From: Planctomycetota bacterium
GTDB lineage: Bacteria; Planctomycetota; Phycisphaerae; Tepidisphaerales; Tepidisphaeraceae
Assembly: GCA_023417885.1 (NCBI GenBank)
Contig: JAEZED010000129.1
Location: 1 to 13,954, forward strand
DNA: 13,954 nucleotides
Reading direction: 5' to 3'
In this document: positions 1-7,790 of the stretch, piece after piece
Position numbering within the stretch: position 1 is the stretch's first letter
How the letters are laid out: every line of letters begins with the position of its first letter
Program-made: the position numbers and the translations under genes
The notes under the pieces: generated by a model
The model's database searches: none
What the model was told of the DNA's origin: nothing
The model's input: the letters and a program-made list of their open reading frames with translations, nothing else

Positions 1-57
1 AACACCCCCCCCGCCCGGCAGCCGCCGGCCGGCCGCCCGTCTTCTTTTCTTGCGCTT

Positions 58-75
58 CGCTCCCGGTCGGGAGCG
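58..75 (-). terminator. GC-rich hairpin directly after clpX
   Basis: An inverted repeat with arms CGCTCCCG and CGGGAGCG begins one base beyond the clpX stop, read on the minus strand. The bases that follow in the clpX transcript are A/G-rich rather than U-rich, so it is not a canonical intrinsic terminator. It may still act as a 3'-end stabilising hairpin or a Rho-assisted end. The remaining bases 1-57 are very GC-rich and show no gene. Confidence 0.35.
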
Positions 76-76
76 A

Positions 77-1474
<1,398 letters not shown>

Positions 1475-1689
1475 GTACTGATACCTTCGGACTGAGCGGG
1501 CGGGGAAACAACAGGACGGCGGCAACCGCAGCGACAGGCGTTGCGCCCGCCGCGGCGAGCCAGTGGCGCACCGTAATGCCGACATCGGCCCATCAGGGCC
1601 GCAGGCTTCGCCAGCCGGGTGTTTCGCAGGTTATCGAACTGCGCACCCGCACGCCTTCACCAATGCCGGCATTCCTCGCGGTCGCGCAT

Positions 1690-1695
1690 CTTATA
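1690..1695 (-). promoter_or_regulatory. Possible clpX -10 box (TATAAG)
   Basis: Read on the minus strand, TATAAG in the AT-rich centre of the gap is the best -10 match upstream of clpX. No good -35 partner is visible. If used, transcription would start near 1683 and give clpX a leader of about 200 nt. Confidence 0.3.
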
Positions 1696-1765
1696 GCCAT
1701 CCGCCGCAACCTTGCTATCGCCCTTTGCGGGCCAAATCTGCCGATAACCGCCGCCTCCGATCCCG

Positions 1766-1779
1766 CAGGTTACCACCTG
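1766..1779. repeat. Small inverted repeat CAGGT-tacc-ACCTG
   Basis: A perfect 5-bp inverted repeat with a 4-nt loop lies in the AT-richer part of the clpX/xseB gap. It could be a regulator half-site pair or a small hairpin. Nothing further supports a role. Confidence 0.25.
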
Positions 1780-1898
1780 TTAACTACACGATGACAACCG
1801 CGGAAGGTTCGCGCCGCGGCCCGCCCTCCGCCACCGGCGCCAGCTTGTCCACCGCAGGCGGCCCCGCTGTGAGGAGCGTTTCTGCCGGTCGTCTCCGC

Positions 1899-1904
1899 TA
1901 TGCT
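1899..1904 (+). promoter_or_regulatory. -10 box TATGCT for a leaderless xseB mRNA
   Basis: TATGCT fits TANNNT and ends exactly 6 nt before the xseB ATG, which would place the transcription start on or next to the A of the start codon. There is no Shine-Dalgarno sequence in the preceding 20 nt. No clear -35 box is visible. The same arrangement recurs before other genes in the window. Confidence 0.45.
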
Positions 1905-1910
1905 TCGGGC

Positions 1911-2177
1911 ATGGCCAGGAAACCGCAGGAGGGGCCCCCGGGGGCGCAGGAGCAACCTCAGACGTTCGAGGCCGCCCTCGGGGAACTCGAGGAGATCGTC
2001 GGACGCATGGAGTCGGGGCAGGTCTCACTCGACGAGTCGCTTCGCCTCTACGAGCGCGGAACCTTCCTCATCCAGCACTGCCAGACCCGTCTCGACACCG
2101 CCGAGAAGCAGATCGAGCGGCTCACGCGCGGCAAGGATGGCCGGCTCGACGCAACTCCGGAAGCGGACCAGCCATAG
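1911..2177 (+). CDS. xseB: Exodeoxyribonuclease VII small subunit
   Basis: Small subunit of exonuclease VII, which with XseA degrades single-stranded DNA to oligonucleotides in repair (family knowledge). The 88-aa product has the usual XseB length and core: FEAALGELEEIVGRMESGQ, then LDESLRLYERG near 40-50, then a helical segment ending in the typical alternation of acidic and basic residues. The ATG at 1911 is preferred over upstream in-frame starts because the added sequence there is non-XseB, Arg/Ala-rich filler and because a -10 box sits 6 nt before it. xseA is not nearby. ispA follows after 26 nt, the common xseB-ispA pairing. Confidence 0.93.
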   Translation: MARKPQEGPPGAQEQPQTFEAALGELEEIVGRMESGQVSLDESLRLYERGTFLIQHCQTRLDTAEKQIERLTRGKDGRLDATPEADQP

Positions 2178-2193
2178 CACGCGGCGGCAACGC

Positions 2194-2199
2194 GGAGGG
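2194..2199 (+). promoter_or_regulatory. Ribosome binding site deciding the ispA TTG start
   Basis: GGAGGG lies 4 nt before the TTG at 2204. It supports that rare start codon, because the next in-frame ATG falls about 45 codons later, inside the conserved N-terminal helices. Confidence 0.6.
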
Positions 2200-2203
2200 C
2201 GCC

Positions 2204-3100
2204 TTGTCGACAGACGTCAAACAGCTCCTGAACCGGCACGCTAAGGCGACGGAGGCCTACCTGCGCGATCGGCTTCCCCGGGTCGCCGGCTTCAGCGACG
2301 TTCCGCCGCGGTTGGCGGAGGCGATCACCTACTCACTCATGGCCGGCGGAAAGCGGCTCCGGCCGGCCCTGGTGCTCGAAACAGCGAGCGCCCTCGGCGC
2401 CGACGAAGGTGACGCGCTTCCCGCGGCCGCCGCGGTCGAACTGATCCATACGTTCAGCCTGGTCCACGACGACCTGCCGGCGATGGACGACGACGACCTG
2501 CGCCGCGGGCGGCCGACCAACCACAAGGTCTTCGGCGAAGCGATGGCCATTCTCGCCGGCGACGCCATGACCACGCTCGCCTTCGAAGTCCTCGCGGCGG
2601 AGTATGCCGGGGCGCCCTCCCTCGGCCTGGCACTCACGACCGAACTGGCCCGCGCCGCCGGGCCGGTGGGCATGATCGGCGGGCAGGTGCTCGACATCGC
2701 GGCAGAGAACCAGGCGCTGGCCCTGGAAGCGCTTCAGAATGTCCACCGCCGAAAGACCGGCGCGCTCATCACCTGCGCCTGCCGCATGGGAGCCCTCGTC
2801 GCCGGCGCCGAAGGGGAGCATCTCGACGCGATAACCCGGTACGGCCGTCATCTCGGTCTGGCTTTTCAGATCGCCGACGACCTGCTGGACGTGACCGCCT
2901 CGGCGGAGGCGACCGGAAAGGCCACCGGGAAGGACACCGCCGCCGGGAAGAACACCTATCCGGCGCTGCTTGGCGTCGAGGGCGCACGTCAGTCGGCGCG
3001 GGAACAGGCGGAGCAGGCGGTGGCAGCCGTGGTGCCGCTCGGAGCGCTTTCGGCGGGGCTGGCAGGGCTTGCCCGCTTCTCCGTGGAGCGCGGAAAATAG
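2204..3100 (+). CDS. ispA: Polyprenyl (farnesyl) diphosphate synthase
   Basis: Condenses isopentenyl diphosphate with DMAPP and then geranyl diphosphate to give C15 farnesyl diphosphate, the precursor of quinone side chains and undecaprenyl carriers (family knowledge). The 298-aa protein has GGKRLRP at 48-54, the first Asp-rich motif DDLPAMD at 89-95 with the two-residue insertion of bacterial type-II FPP synthases, RRGRPT at 100-105, and the second Asp-rich motif DDLLD at 225-229 followed by GKDTAAGKNTYP. Length and motif order are normal. Product length (C15 versus C20) cannot be settled from the motifs alone. It begins with TTG and is probably cotranscribed with xseB, 26 nt upstream. dxs, a frequent neighbour in other bacteria, is absent. 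Confidence 0.93.
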   Translation: MSTDVKQLLNRHAKATEAYLRDRLPRVAGFSDVPPRLAEAITYSLMAGGKRLRPALVLETASALGADEGDALPAAAAVELIHTFSLVHDDLPAMDDDDLRRGRPTNHKVFGEAMAILAGDAMTTLAFEVLAAEYAGAPSLGLALTTELARAAGPVGMIGGQVLDIAAENQALALEALQNVHRRKTGALITCACRMGALVAGAEGEHLDAITRYGRHLGLAFQIADDLLDVTASAEATGKATGKDTAAGKNTYPALLGVEGARQSAREQAEQAVAAVVPLGALSAGLAGLARFSVERGK

Positions 3101-3105
3101 GTCTT

Positions 3106-3119
3106 TGAGAAATTTCTCA
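3106..3119. repeat. 14-bp perfect palindrome TGAGAAATTTCTCA
   Basis: A perfect AT-rich palindrome six bases after the ispA stop, in otherwise GC-rich DNA. With no loop it is unlikely to be a hairpin and looks more like a homodimeric-protein binding site. No identified regulator has this site to my knowledge. Confidence 0.4.
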
Positions 3120-3125
3120 CCTCTT

Positions 3126-3147
3126 CCGGCGAACCGCCGGCGATTTT
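3126..3147 (+). terminator. Weak intrinsic terminator after ispA
   Basis: Arms CCGGCG (3126-3131) and CGCCGG (3135-3140) enclose a 3-nt loop, followed by CGATTTT. The stem is short and the T tract interrupted, so efficiency is doubtful, but the position just after ispA fits the end of the xseB-ispA transcript. Confidence 0.4.
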
Positions 3148-3212
3148 GCGCGTACAGCCAGTACAAGGCCCTCCAAGAGGGGCTTGGCGGAGATGGATTT
3201 CGACGAGGACCC

Positions 3213-3236
3213 GGGCCGGCCTTCATGGGCCGGCCC
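3213..3236. repeat. 9-bp GC hairpin before the epimerase gene
   Basis: GGGCCGGCC and GGCCGGCCC form a perfect 9-bp stem with loop TTCATG. No T tract follows, so it is not a classic intrinsic terminator. It lies about 50 nt before the epimerase promoter and may help insulate it. Confidence 0.35.
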
Positions 3237-3277
3237 TGGTGTTGCGCCTGCGGCGGTCACCCCCGCCCGCCGGGCGA

Positions 3278-3283
3278 TAAGCT
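3278..3283 (+). promoter_or_regulatory. -10 box TAAGCT for a leaderless epimerase mRNA
   Basis: TAAGCT fits TANNNT and ends 6 nt before the ATG at 3290. No Shine-Dalgarno sequence is present in this stretch. No good -35 box is seen. Confidence 0.42.
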
Positions 3284-3289
3284 GACGCC

Positions 3290-4222
3290 ATGACCGGCGG
3301 CCCCATCGTCATCGCGGGAGGGAGCGGGCTCATCGGGCAAGCGCTGGCTGCGTCGCTCGCCGATGCTGGGAAGGACGTGGTGATCCTCACGCGGGAGCCG
3401 TCCCGCCACGTCGGCGTCGGCCGCGCTGCGGCCTGGGATCCGAGTCGCGCCGACGCTCCGATTCCAGCGCTGGAAGGCGCTTCGGCAGTCGTGAATCTCG
3501 CCGGGCGGAACGTCAACACCCGCTGGACCCAGGCGGCGCGGCGCGAACTGCGCGACTCGCGCGTGCAGAGCTCACGTGCCGTCGGCGCAGCCATCGCCCG
3601 GTGCGACAGCCCGCCCGGACTCTGGATCAACGTCTCCGGTGCGAACATCTACGGCGACCGGGGGGACGAGCTTCTGCCGGAGACCGCGTCCGTCCCGATG
3701 CGGGAGGACGATTTTCTCGCCAGCCTCTGCCGCGAATGGGAGGCCGCGGCGACCGAGGCGCAACTGCCCGACGGCGTGCGCCGGATCATCCCGCGCCTCG
3801 GCGTCGTCCTCTCGCCGAAGGGCGGGGCGTTTCCGCTGCTGGTGCGACTGACGCGCCTGTTCGCGGGCGGTCACCTCGGGAGCGGCCGGCAGTGGATGCC
3901 GTGGATCCACGTCGATGACGCCGTGTCGGTTTTGCGATGGATGCTGGAGACAGACGGCGCCGCCGGTGTCTACAACGTCGTCAGTCCGCAGCCGGCGACG
4001 AACGCGCAGTTCATGCGGGCGCTGCGTCGCGTCCTGCATCGCCCCTGGGCGCCACCGGCCCCGGCGTGGGCGGCGCGGCTGGCCGGCGGGGCGCTGGGCC
4101 TGCCGGTGACGGCCGCCCTGGCGTCGCTGCGGATGGTGCCGCGGCGCCTGGAGGAGGAGGGCTTCAGGTTTCAGCATCCCGAGCTGGAGCCGGCGCTGGC
4201 CACGCTGGTGGCGGATCGTTGA
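3290..4222 (+). CDS. TIGR01777-family NAD(P)-dependent epimerase-like protein
   Basis: An extended short-chain dehydrogenase/reductase of the YfcH/SulA-like group (TIGR01777) with a C-terminal DUF1731 segment; the physiological substrate of this family is unknown. The 310-aa product has a Rossmann dinucleotide motif GGSGLIG at 10-16, VVNLAGRNVNTRW near 67-79, the family's IYGDRGDE stretch near 120-127, PRLGVVLSPKGGAFP near 168-182 and PWIHVDDAV near 204-212. The tail reads RPWAPPAPAW, then LEEEGFRFQHPELEPAL, the DUF1731 signature. Length is normal. It stands alone between two probable promoters. In other bacteria the family is often called a cell-division inhibitor (SulA) by old annotation, which I would not rely on. 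Confidence 0.92.
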   Translation: MTGGPIVIAGGSGLIGQALAASLADAGKDVVILTREPSRHVGVGRAAAWDPSRADAPIPALEGASAVVNLAGRNVNTRWTQAARRELRDSRVQSSRAVGAAIARCDSPPGLWINVSGANIYGDRGDELLPETASVPMREDDFLASLCREWEAAATEAQLPDGVRRIIPRLGVVLSPKGGAFPLLVRLTRLFAGGHLGSGRQWMPWIHVDDAVSVLRWMLETDGAAGVYNVVSPQPATNAQFMRALRRVLHRPWAPPAPAWAARLAGGALGLPVTAALASLRMVPRRLEEEGFRFQHPELEPALATLVADR

Positions 4223-4248
4223 AGTGTCCGTTGCGGGGCGGTTTGCAT

Positions 4249-4254
4249 TACGAT
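4249..4254 (+). promoter_or_regulatory. -10 box TACGAT upstream of the SHOCT-like gene
   Basis: TACGAT ends 7 nt before the ATG at 4262, matching the leaderless layout seen at other genes here. It overlaps the alternative ATG at 4253, so if this promoter is real the shorter start must be used. Confidence 0.35.
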
Positions 4255-4261
4255 GAGATCG

Positions 4262-4699
4262 ATGAGCCGGAACCTCGCAGCCATGCTCGACTCTCTTGCG
4301 GCCGACGCTGTCTCGATGGCCGGCCGCATGCTCGCCGCCGCGGGGCAGACGGGGCCCGCGGGAACACCCGATCCGGGCATCGGGCTTCAACGCGCCCTGA
4401 TGTGGGCGCTGCTGCTGCTCGTGGTTGGCGTGGTCGCGATCTGGCTGGCCTTCTGGTTCCGGCGGCAGATGCTCGGCTCCCCGCGGCGAAACGCGCCGGA
4501 GGCGGCGGGCTTCTCCCTCACCGATCTCCGCCGCCTGCGCGCCGAGGGGAAGATCACGAAGGAGGAGTACGAGCAGACGCGGGACCGGATCGTCCAGGCG
4601 GCGCAGCGGGCAATCTCCGACGCCTCAGACGACGACCGCCCGCCTGTCGACGCCCCGCGCACCAAGGACGTGGACCTGATCCGCGACGCCGAAAGGTGA
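4262..4699 (+). CDS. Small membrane protein with C-terminal SHOCT-like motif
   Basis: A 145-aa protein with an Ala/Met-rich amphipathic N-terminus, one strong membrane span at about 46-66 ending in FWFRRQ, and a cytoplasmic-type region with FSLTDLRRLRAEGKITKEEY at 84-103. That stretch resembles the SHOCT domain (a short C-terminal helical pair with the pattern L-x-x-L-x-x-x-G-x-I-T-x-E-E-Y/F). SHOCT is found on many membrane proteins and is thought to mediate oligomerisation; no enzymatic role is visible. The tail is acidic. Alternative in-frame ATG at 4253 adds three residues; I prefer 4262 because of the promoter position. It starts 39 nt after the epimerase stop. Function unknown. Confidence 0.82.
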   Translation: MSRNLAAMLDSLAADAVSMAGRMLAAAGQTGPAGTPDPGIGLQRALMWALLLLVVGVVAIWLAFWFRRQMLGSPRRNAPEAAGFSLTDLRRLRAEGKITKEEYEQTRDRIVQAAQRAISDASDDDRPPVDAPRTKDVDLIRDAER

Positions 4700-4743
4700 T
4701 CGACGCCCTTCTTTCTGGCGCATCCGGCATCGTCGTCGGCCGG

Positions 4744-4749
4744 TAGGCT
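4744..4749 (+). promoter_or_regulatory. Possible egtB promoter (-10 TAGGCT)
   Basis: TAGGCT lies 39 nt before the egtB ATG. A transcription start near 4756 would give a leader of about 33 nt carrying the Shine-Dalgarno sequence. The -35 region is not convincing. Confidence 0.3.
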
Positions 4750-4768
4750 GGTGTCGGCGGACGCTCCA

Positions 4769-4790
4769 GTGGGAGGCCCGCCGCTCCCAT
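4769..4790 (+). promoter_or_regulatory. Hairpin covering the egtB ribosome site and start codon
   Basis: TGGGAG (4770-4775) pairs perfectly with CTCCCA (4784-4789) across an 8-nt loop, and a G-U pair can extend it. The left arm contains most of the GGGAGG Shine-Dalgarno sequence (4771-4776), and the right arm ends on the A of the ATG. Folding would hide both from the ribosome, suggesting translational control. This is inference from the sequence alone. Confidence 0.4.
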
Positions 4791-6165
4791 GACGATTGCC
4801 CAGGACATTCCCAGCGACCTCGCGAGAGCGGGCGCGACGCACGTCGATGATCGCCCGCGCTGGCTCGAGCGCTACCACGAGGTGCGCAGCGCCACGCAGC
4901 GGCTGACCGAACCGCTGGAGACGGAAGACTTCGTCCTTCAGACGATGCCGGACGTCTCGCCGGCCAAGTGGCACCTCGCCCACACGACCTGGTTCTTCGA
5001 GCAGTTTCTCCTGCTCGACGGGGCCGTGCCGGGGTATCGCTCCTTTCACCCGCAGTTCGGCTACCTCTTCAACAGCTACTACGTCACCGTCGGCGACCGG
5101 CACTGCCGCATCAAGCGCGGCACGATCAGCCGCCCGACCGTGGCCGACATCTTCGCCTACCGCGCCCACGTGGACGAGCACGTCGCCCGGCTCATCGAGT
5201 CGGCGGACGCCGAGCGATGGGAGCACGTGCGGCCGCGCCTGGAGATCGGGCTCAACCACGAGCAGCAGCACCAGGAGCTGCTCCTGACCGACATCAAGCA
5301 CGTCTTCTCCTGCAACCCGCTCTACCCCGTCTACAGCGAGATCGTCCCCGCCCCCGCCGAACGACGGACATCCCCGGATATGCGGTTCGTGGGCTTCGAG
5401 GAAGGCGTGCGCGAGGTCGGACACGACGGCGAAGGCTTCGCGTGGGACAACGAGCGGCCCCGCCACAAGGTCTACGTCCACGCCTTCGAGATCGCCGATC
5501 GCCTCGTCACGAACGGCGAGTTCCTCGAGTTCGTGGAGGACGGCGGTTACGGCCGTGCCACGCTGTGGCTGAGCGAAGGGGCCGCCGCCGTTGCCTCGGA
5601 TCGGGCGAACTGGAGTCATCCTTTCTACTGGCATCGCGACGGGGATCACTGGCTCGAGTTCACGCTGGCTGGGATGCGCGAGCTGGATCCGCATGAGCCG
5701 GTCTGCCACCTGAGCTACTTCGAGGCCGACGCCTTCGCCCGCTGGCGCGGCTGCCGGCTTCCGACGGAGTTCGAGTGGGAAGTCGCCTGCGTGGAATCGG
5801 GCTGTGACCCGGCCGCGGGCAACTTCGTGGAGACGGAGGCCTGGCATCCGCAGCCGGCGGGGACGTCGCTCGCCGAATCGCTTCACGTCCCGCCCGCCGA
5901 GCCGCCATGCTCCGAGCGCCGTCTCCACCAGGTGTTTGGCGACGCCTGGGAATGGACGGCCAGCCAGTACACGCCTTACCCCGGCTTCCGCACCCTGCCG
6001 GGGGCGCTCGGGGAGTACAACGGCAAGTTCATGAGCAACCAGTTCGTCCTGCGCGGCGGAAGCTGCGCGACGCCGCGTTCGCACATCCGCCCCACGTACC
6101 GCAACTTCTTCCCGGCTGCTGCGCGCTGGCAGTTCTCCGGCTTGCGCCTGGCGCGCGACGTGTAA
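4789..6165 (+). CDS. egtB: Ergothioneine sulfoxide synthase EgtB
   Basis: Non-haem Fe(II), oxygen-dependent C-S bond-forming enzyme that joins hercynine to cysteine or gamma-glutamylcysteine as a sulfoxide (family knowledge). The 458-aa protein has an N-terminal DinB-like bundle with KWHLAHTTWFF (H62 or H65 as first iron ligand) and the HxxxHxE motif H157, H161, E163. A C-terminal formylglycine-generating-enzyme-type domain carries RWRGCRLPTEFEWE near 318-331, FGDAWEWT near 383-390, LRGGS at 421-425 and FSGLRLA near the end. Length fits the family. egtD follows 12 nt downstream. Neither egtA (gamma-Glu-Cys ligase) nor egtC (amidase) is nearby, which favours an enzyme using free cysteine, but the thiol substrate cannot be read from the sequence with certainty. 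Confidence 0.95.
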   Translation: MTIAQDIPSDLARAGATHVDDRPRWLERYHEVRSATQRLTEPLETEDFVLQTMPDVSPAKWHLAHTTWFFEQFLLLDGAVPGYRSFHPQFGYLFNSYYVTVGDRHCRIKRGTISRPTVADIFAYRAHVDEHVARLIESADAERWEHVRPRLEIGLNHEQQHQELLLTDIKHVFSCNPLYPVYSEIVPAPAERRTSPDMRFVGFEEGVREVGHDGEGFAWDNERPRHKVYVHAFEIADRLVTNGEFLEFVEDGGYGRATLWLSEGAAAVASDRANWSHPFYWHRDGDHWLEFTLAGMRELDPHEPVCHLSYFEADAFARWRGCRLPTEFEWEVACVESGCDPAAGNFVETEAWHPQPAGTSLAESLHVPPAEPPCSERRLHQVFGDAWEWTASQYTPYPGFRTLPGALGEYNGKFMSNQFVLRGGSCATPRSHIRPTYRNFFPAAARWQFSGLRLARDV

Positions 6166-6177
6166 CGAGGCATCCCA

Positions 6178-7164
6178 GTGACCCCGGCCACCTGCGACAC
6201 TTCCGGTCCCGCGGCAGGGGTGGAGATCATCGATCTTCACCCGCGCCCGGCGGACCTGCGCGCCGAGGTGCTGGCGGGGCTTTCGCGCCCGCAGGCACGG
6301 CTGCCCAGCAAGCTCTTCTACGACGCCGCGGGTTCGGCGCTGTTCGAGCGCATCACGGAGCTGCCGGAGTATTACCAGACGCGCACGGAGGTCGCGCTCC
6401 TGCGCTCCTGCGCTGGCGAGCTCTCGCGCCTGCTGGGGGAGAACCTGGCGCTGATCGAGTACGGCTCGGGCAGCAGCACCAAGACGCGCCTGCTGCTGGA
6501 GACGCTGGACATCGCGACCTACATCCCGGTCGACATCAGTCGCAGCGCGCTCCTGGAGGCGGCGCGCGGCCTCGCCGAACGCTTCCCGCGGCTGCGGCTT
6601 CTTCCCATCGTCGCCGACTACGCGCAGATAGAGGCCTTTCCAGACACCGGGTGCCGCGAGCGCGTGGCTTTCTTCCCGGGCGGCACAATCGGCAACTTCA
6701 CTCCCCGGCAGGCGGTGCGGGCGCTGAGGGGAATCGCCCGCACGCTCGGCCCCGGCGGCCGGCTCATCATTGGCGTGGACCTGAAGAAGGACCCGGCCCT
6801 GCTCCACGCCGCCTACAACGACGCCGCAGGCGTGACCGCCCGGTTCAACTTCAACCTTCTCGTCCGCCTCAACCGGGAGCTGGACGCCGACTTCGACACA
6901 ACCGGCTGGCGCCACTACGCCCCGTATGTTCCCGGGAGGGGCCGCATCGAGATGCACCTCGTCTCCGCCGTCGATCAGCAGGCTCGCGTCGCGGGGACGC
7001 TCTTCGATTTTCCCTGCGGCCGGAGCATCCGCACCGAGATCAGCTGCAAGTACACGCCGGCGGAGTTCCAGCGGCTGGCGGCGGACGCGGGCTTCGCCAG
7101 CGAGCGCCTCTGGATTGACACGGAAGGCCTGTTCAGCGTGCACCTGCTGCGCGCCCAGGGGTGA
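6178..7164 (+). CDS. egtD: L-histidine N-alpha-methyltransferase EgtD
   Basis: SAM-dependent enzyme that trimethylates histidine to hercynine, the substrate of EgtB (family knowledge). The 328-aa product shows the family's RLPSKLFYDAAGSALFERIT, then LPEYYQTRTE at 62-71, the SAM-binding stretch IEYGSGSSTKT at 93-103, FFPGGTIGNF at 165-174 (N173 at the histidine-ammonium-binding position) and IRTEISCKY at 284-292 (E287 and S289 match the imidazole-binding Glu/Ser of known EgtD). The start is GTG; AACGAGG lies 7 nt before it. It forms an operon with egtB, in pathway-reversed order. No egtE-like lyase is in the window; the last C-S cleavage may be done by a PLP lyase encoded elsewhere. Confidence 0.95.
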   Translation: MTPATCDTSGPAAGVEIIDLHPRPADLRAEVLAGLSRPQARLPSKLFYDAAGSALFERITELPEYYQTRTEVALLRSCAGELSRLLGENLALIEYGSGSSTKTRLLLETLDIATYIPVDISRSALLEAARGLAERFPRLRLLPIVADYAQIEAFPDTGCRERVAFFPGGTIGNFTPRQAVRALRGIARTLGPGGRLIIGVDLKKDPALLHAAYNDAAGVTARFNFNLLVRLNRELDADFDTTGWRHYAPYVPGRGRIEMHLVSAVDQQARVAGTLFDFPCGRSIRTEISCKYTPAEFQRLAADAGFASERLWIDTEGLFSVHLLRAQG

Positions 7165-7204
7165 CGCGCCCCAAGCGGCACTTCCCGATATCAGCGCCGG
7201 CTGT

Positions 7205-7210
7205 TACCCT
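7205..7210 (+). promoter_or_regulatory. Possible -10 box TACCCT before the lipoprotein gene
   Basis: TACCCT followed by TGC lies in the 112-nt gap after egtD. The same hexamer, with similar flanks, precedes the membrane protein gene at 11318. It would give a leader of about 60 nt. No -35 box is convincing. Confidence 0.28.
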
Positions 7211-7276
7211 TGCGCCCGTCACCGCTTGCGGCCAATCTGCCGCCGCCCCGCGGTACCAACTCTCTCGGAAAAGCTC

Positions 7277-7789
7277 ATGATCACGACCCAAACGATCTCT
7301 CGCCGTCACTCGACGATGCCCATCCGGCTCCCCCTGGCCCGCCTCCTCGCGATGCTCGGGCTGGCATTGCTCGTTACCGGCTGCGCGCGCAACGGCAACA
7401 ACGCCCCCGCCCGGGACGCTCCGCCGCAGGACGTGGCGCAGTACCTCACCGGGCAATGGACCGCCACGCTCAACCCTGATCTCGTGGAGCAGGGCGTGGC
7501 ACCGCTGAACGTGCCGATGAACCTCTCCGCCGGCCCGCTGGAGAGCGGCAGCGCCACGCTCACCGGCAGCATCGCCGGCACCGACCTGAGTGAGGCCTCC
7601 GTCAGCACGGCCGAGGGGCAGCCGGGGCTCCAGTTCTCCACCGGCTCGATCAACGCGCAGGGGGAATCGGGAGAGATCTCGGTTGAAGGGCCGCTGAACT
7701 GGTCCGCCCTGCTGCGCGATGGCGTGCTCTACGGGCAGGTCGTCGGCGCCGACGGCCGCAGCAACCGCTGGACGGCACGGAAGAACTAG
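7277..7789 (+). CDS. Small secreted lipoprotein, function unknown
   Basis: A 170-aa protein whose N-terminus has Arg residues, a hydrophobic stretch (LARLLAMLGLALL) and a lipobox LVTGC with C36, so it is predicted to be lipid-anchored at a membrane after signal peptidase II cleavage. The mature part begins with YLTGQWTATLN; the GxW pattern and the following alternating Gly/Ser/Thr-rich strands suggest a small beta barrel of lipocalin-like type (inference). ATG 7277 has GGAAAAG just upstream; an internal ATG at 7316 would give a shorter signal peptide with the Cys at 23, and cannot be excluded. The next gene starts one base after the stop if its GTG is used. No family recognised. Confidence 0.8.
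   Translation: MITTQTISRRHSTMPIRLPLARLLAMLGLALLVTGCARNGNNAPARDAPPQDVAQYLTGQWTATLNPDLVEQGVAPLNVPMNLSAGPLESGSATLTGSIAGTDLSEASVSTAEGQPGLQFSTGSINAQGESGEISVEGPLNWSALLRDGVLYGQVVGADGRSNRWTARKN
7779..7783 (+). promoter_or_regulatory. Ribosome site favouring a GTG start for the methyltransferase
   Basis: GGAAG lies 7 nt before GTG 7791 but 16 nt before the in-frame ATG at 7800. Spacing therefore supports the GTG, which would start one base after the lipoprotein stop, the usual arrangement for translational coupling. Confidence 0.4.
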
Positions 7790-7790
7790 C

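Larger units (their letters stand above)
1475..1910. other. Divergent intergenic region clpX / xseB
   Basis: This 436-nt gap has no convincing gene; the short open frames across it lack family resemblance and a supporting ribosome site. Its centre (about 1680-1800) is clearly more AT-rich than the surrounding DNA, as expected of a promoter region. It holds a possible clpX promoter on the minus strand, a small hairpin around 1766-1779 and the xseB promoter at its right end. I see no CIRCE-type inverted repeat that would point to HrcA control of clpX. Confidence 0.6.

Noticed and set aside
1576..1794. 72-codon plus-strand frame in the clpX/xseB gap
   Set aside because: It lacks a ribosome site, third-position GC bias and any similarity I recognise; it crosses the likely clpX promoter region.
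3193..3285. 30-codon frame starting MDFDEDPGRP after a GGCGGAG sequence
   Set aside because: It runs through the 9-bp GC hairpin and ends at the epimerase -10 box; too short and no supporting homology.
4387..7143. Very long open frame on the minus strand (over 900 codons) antisense to egtB and egtD
   Set aside because: It lies opposite two certain genes, crosses their boundary, has the Arg/Ala/Gly/Val-rich composition typical of the reverse complement of GC-rich codons, and shows no family motif.
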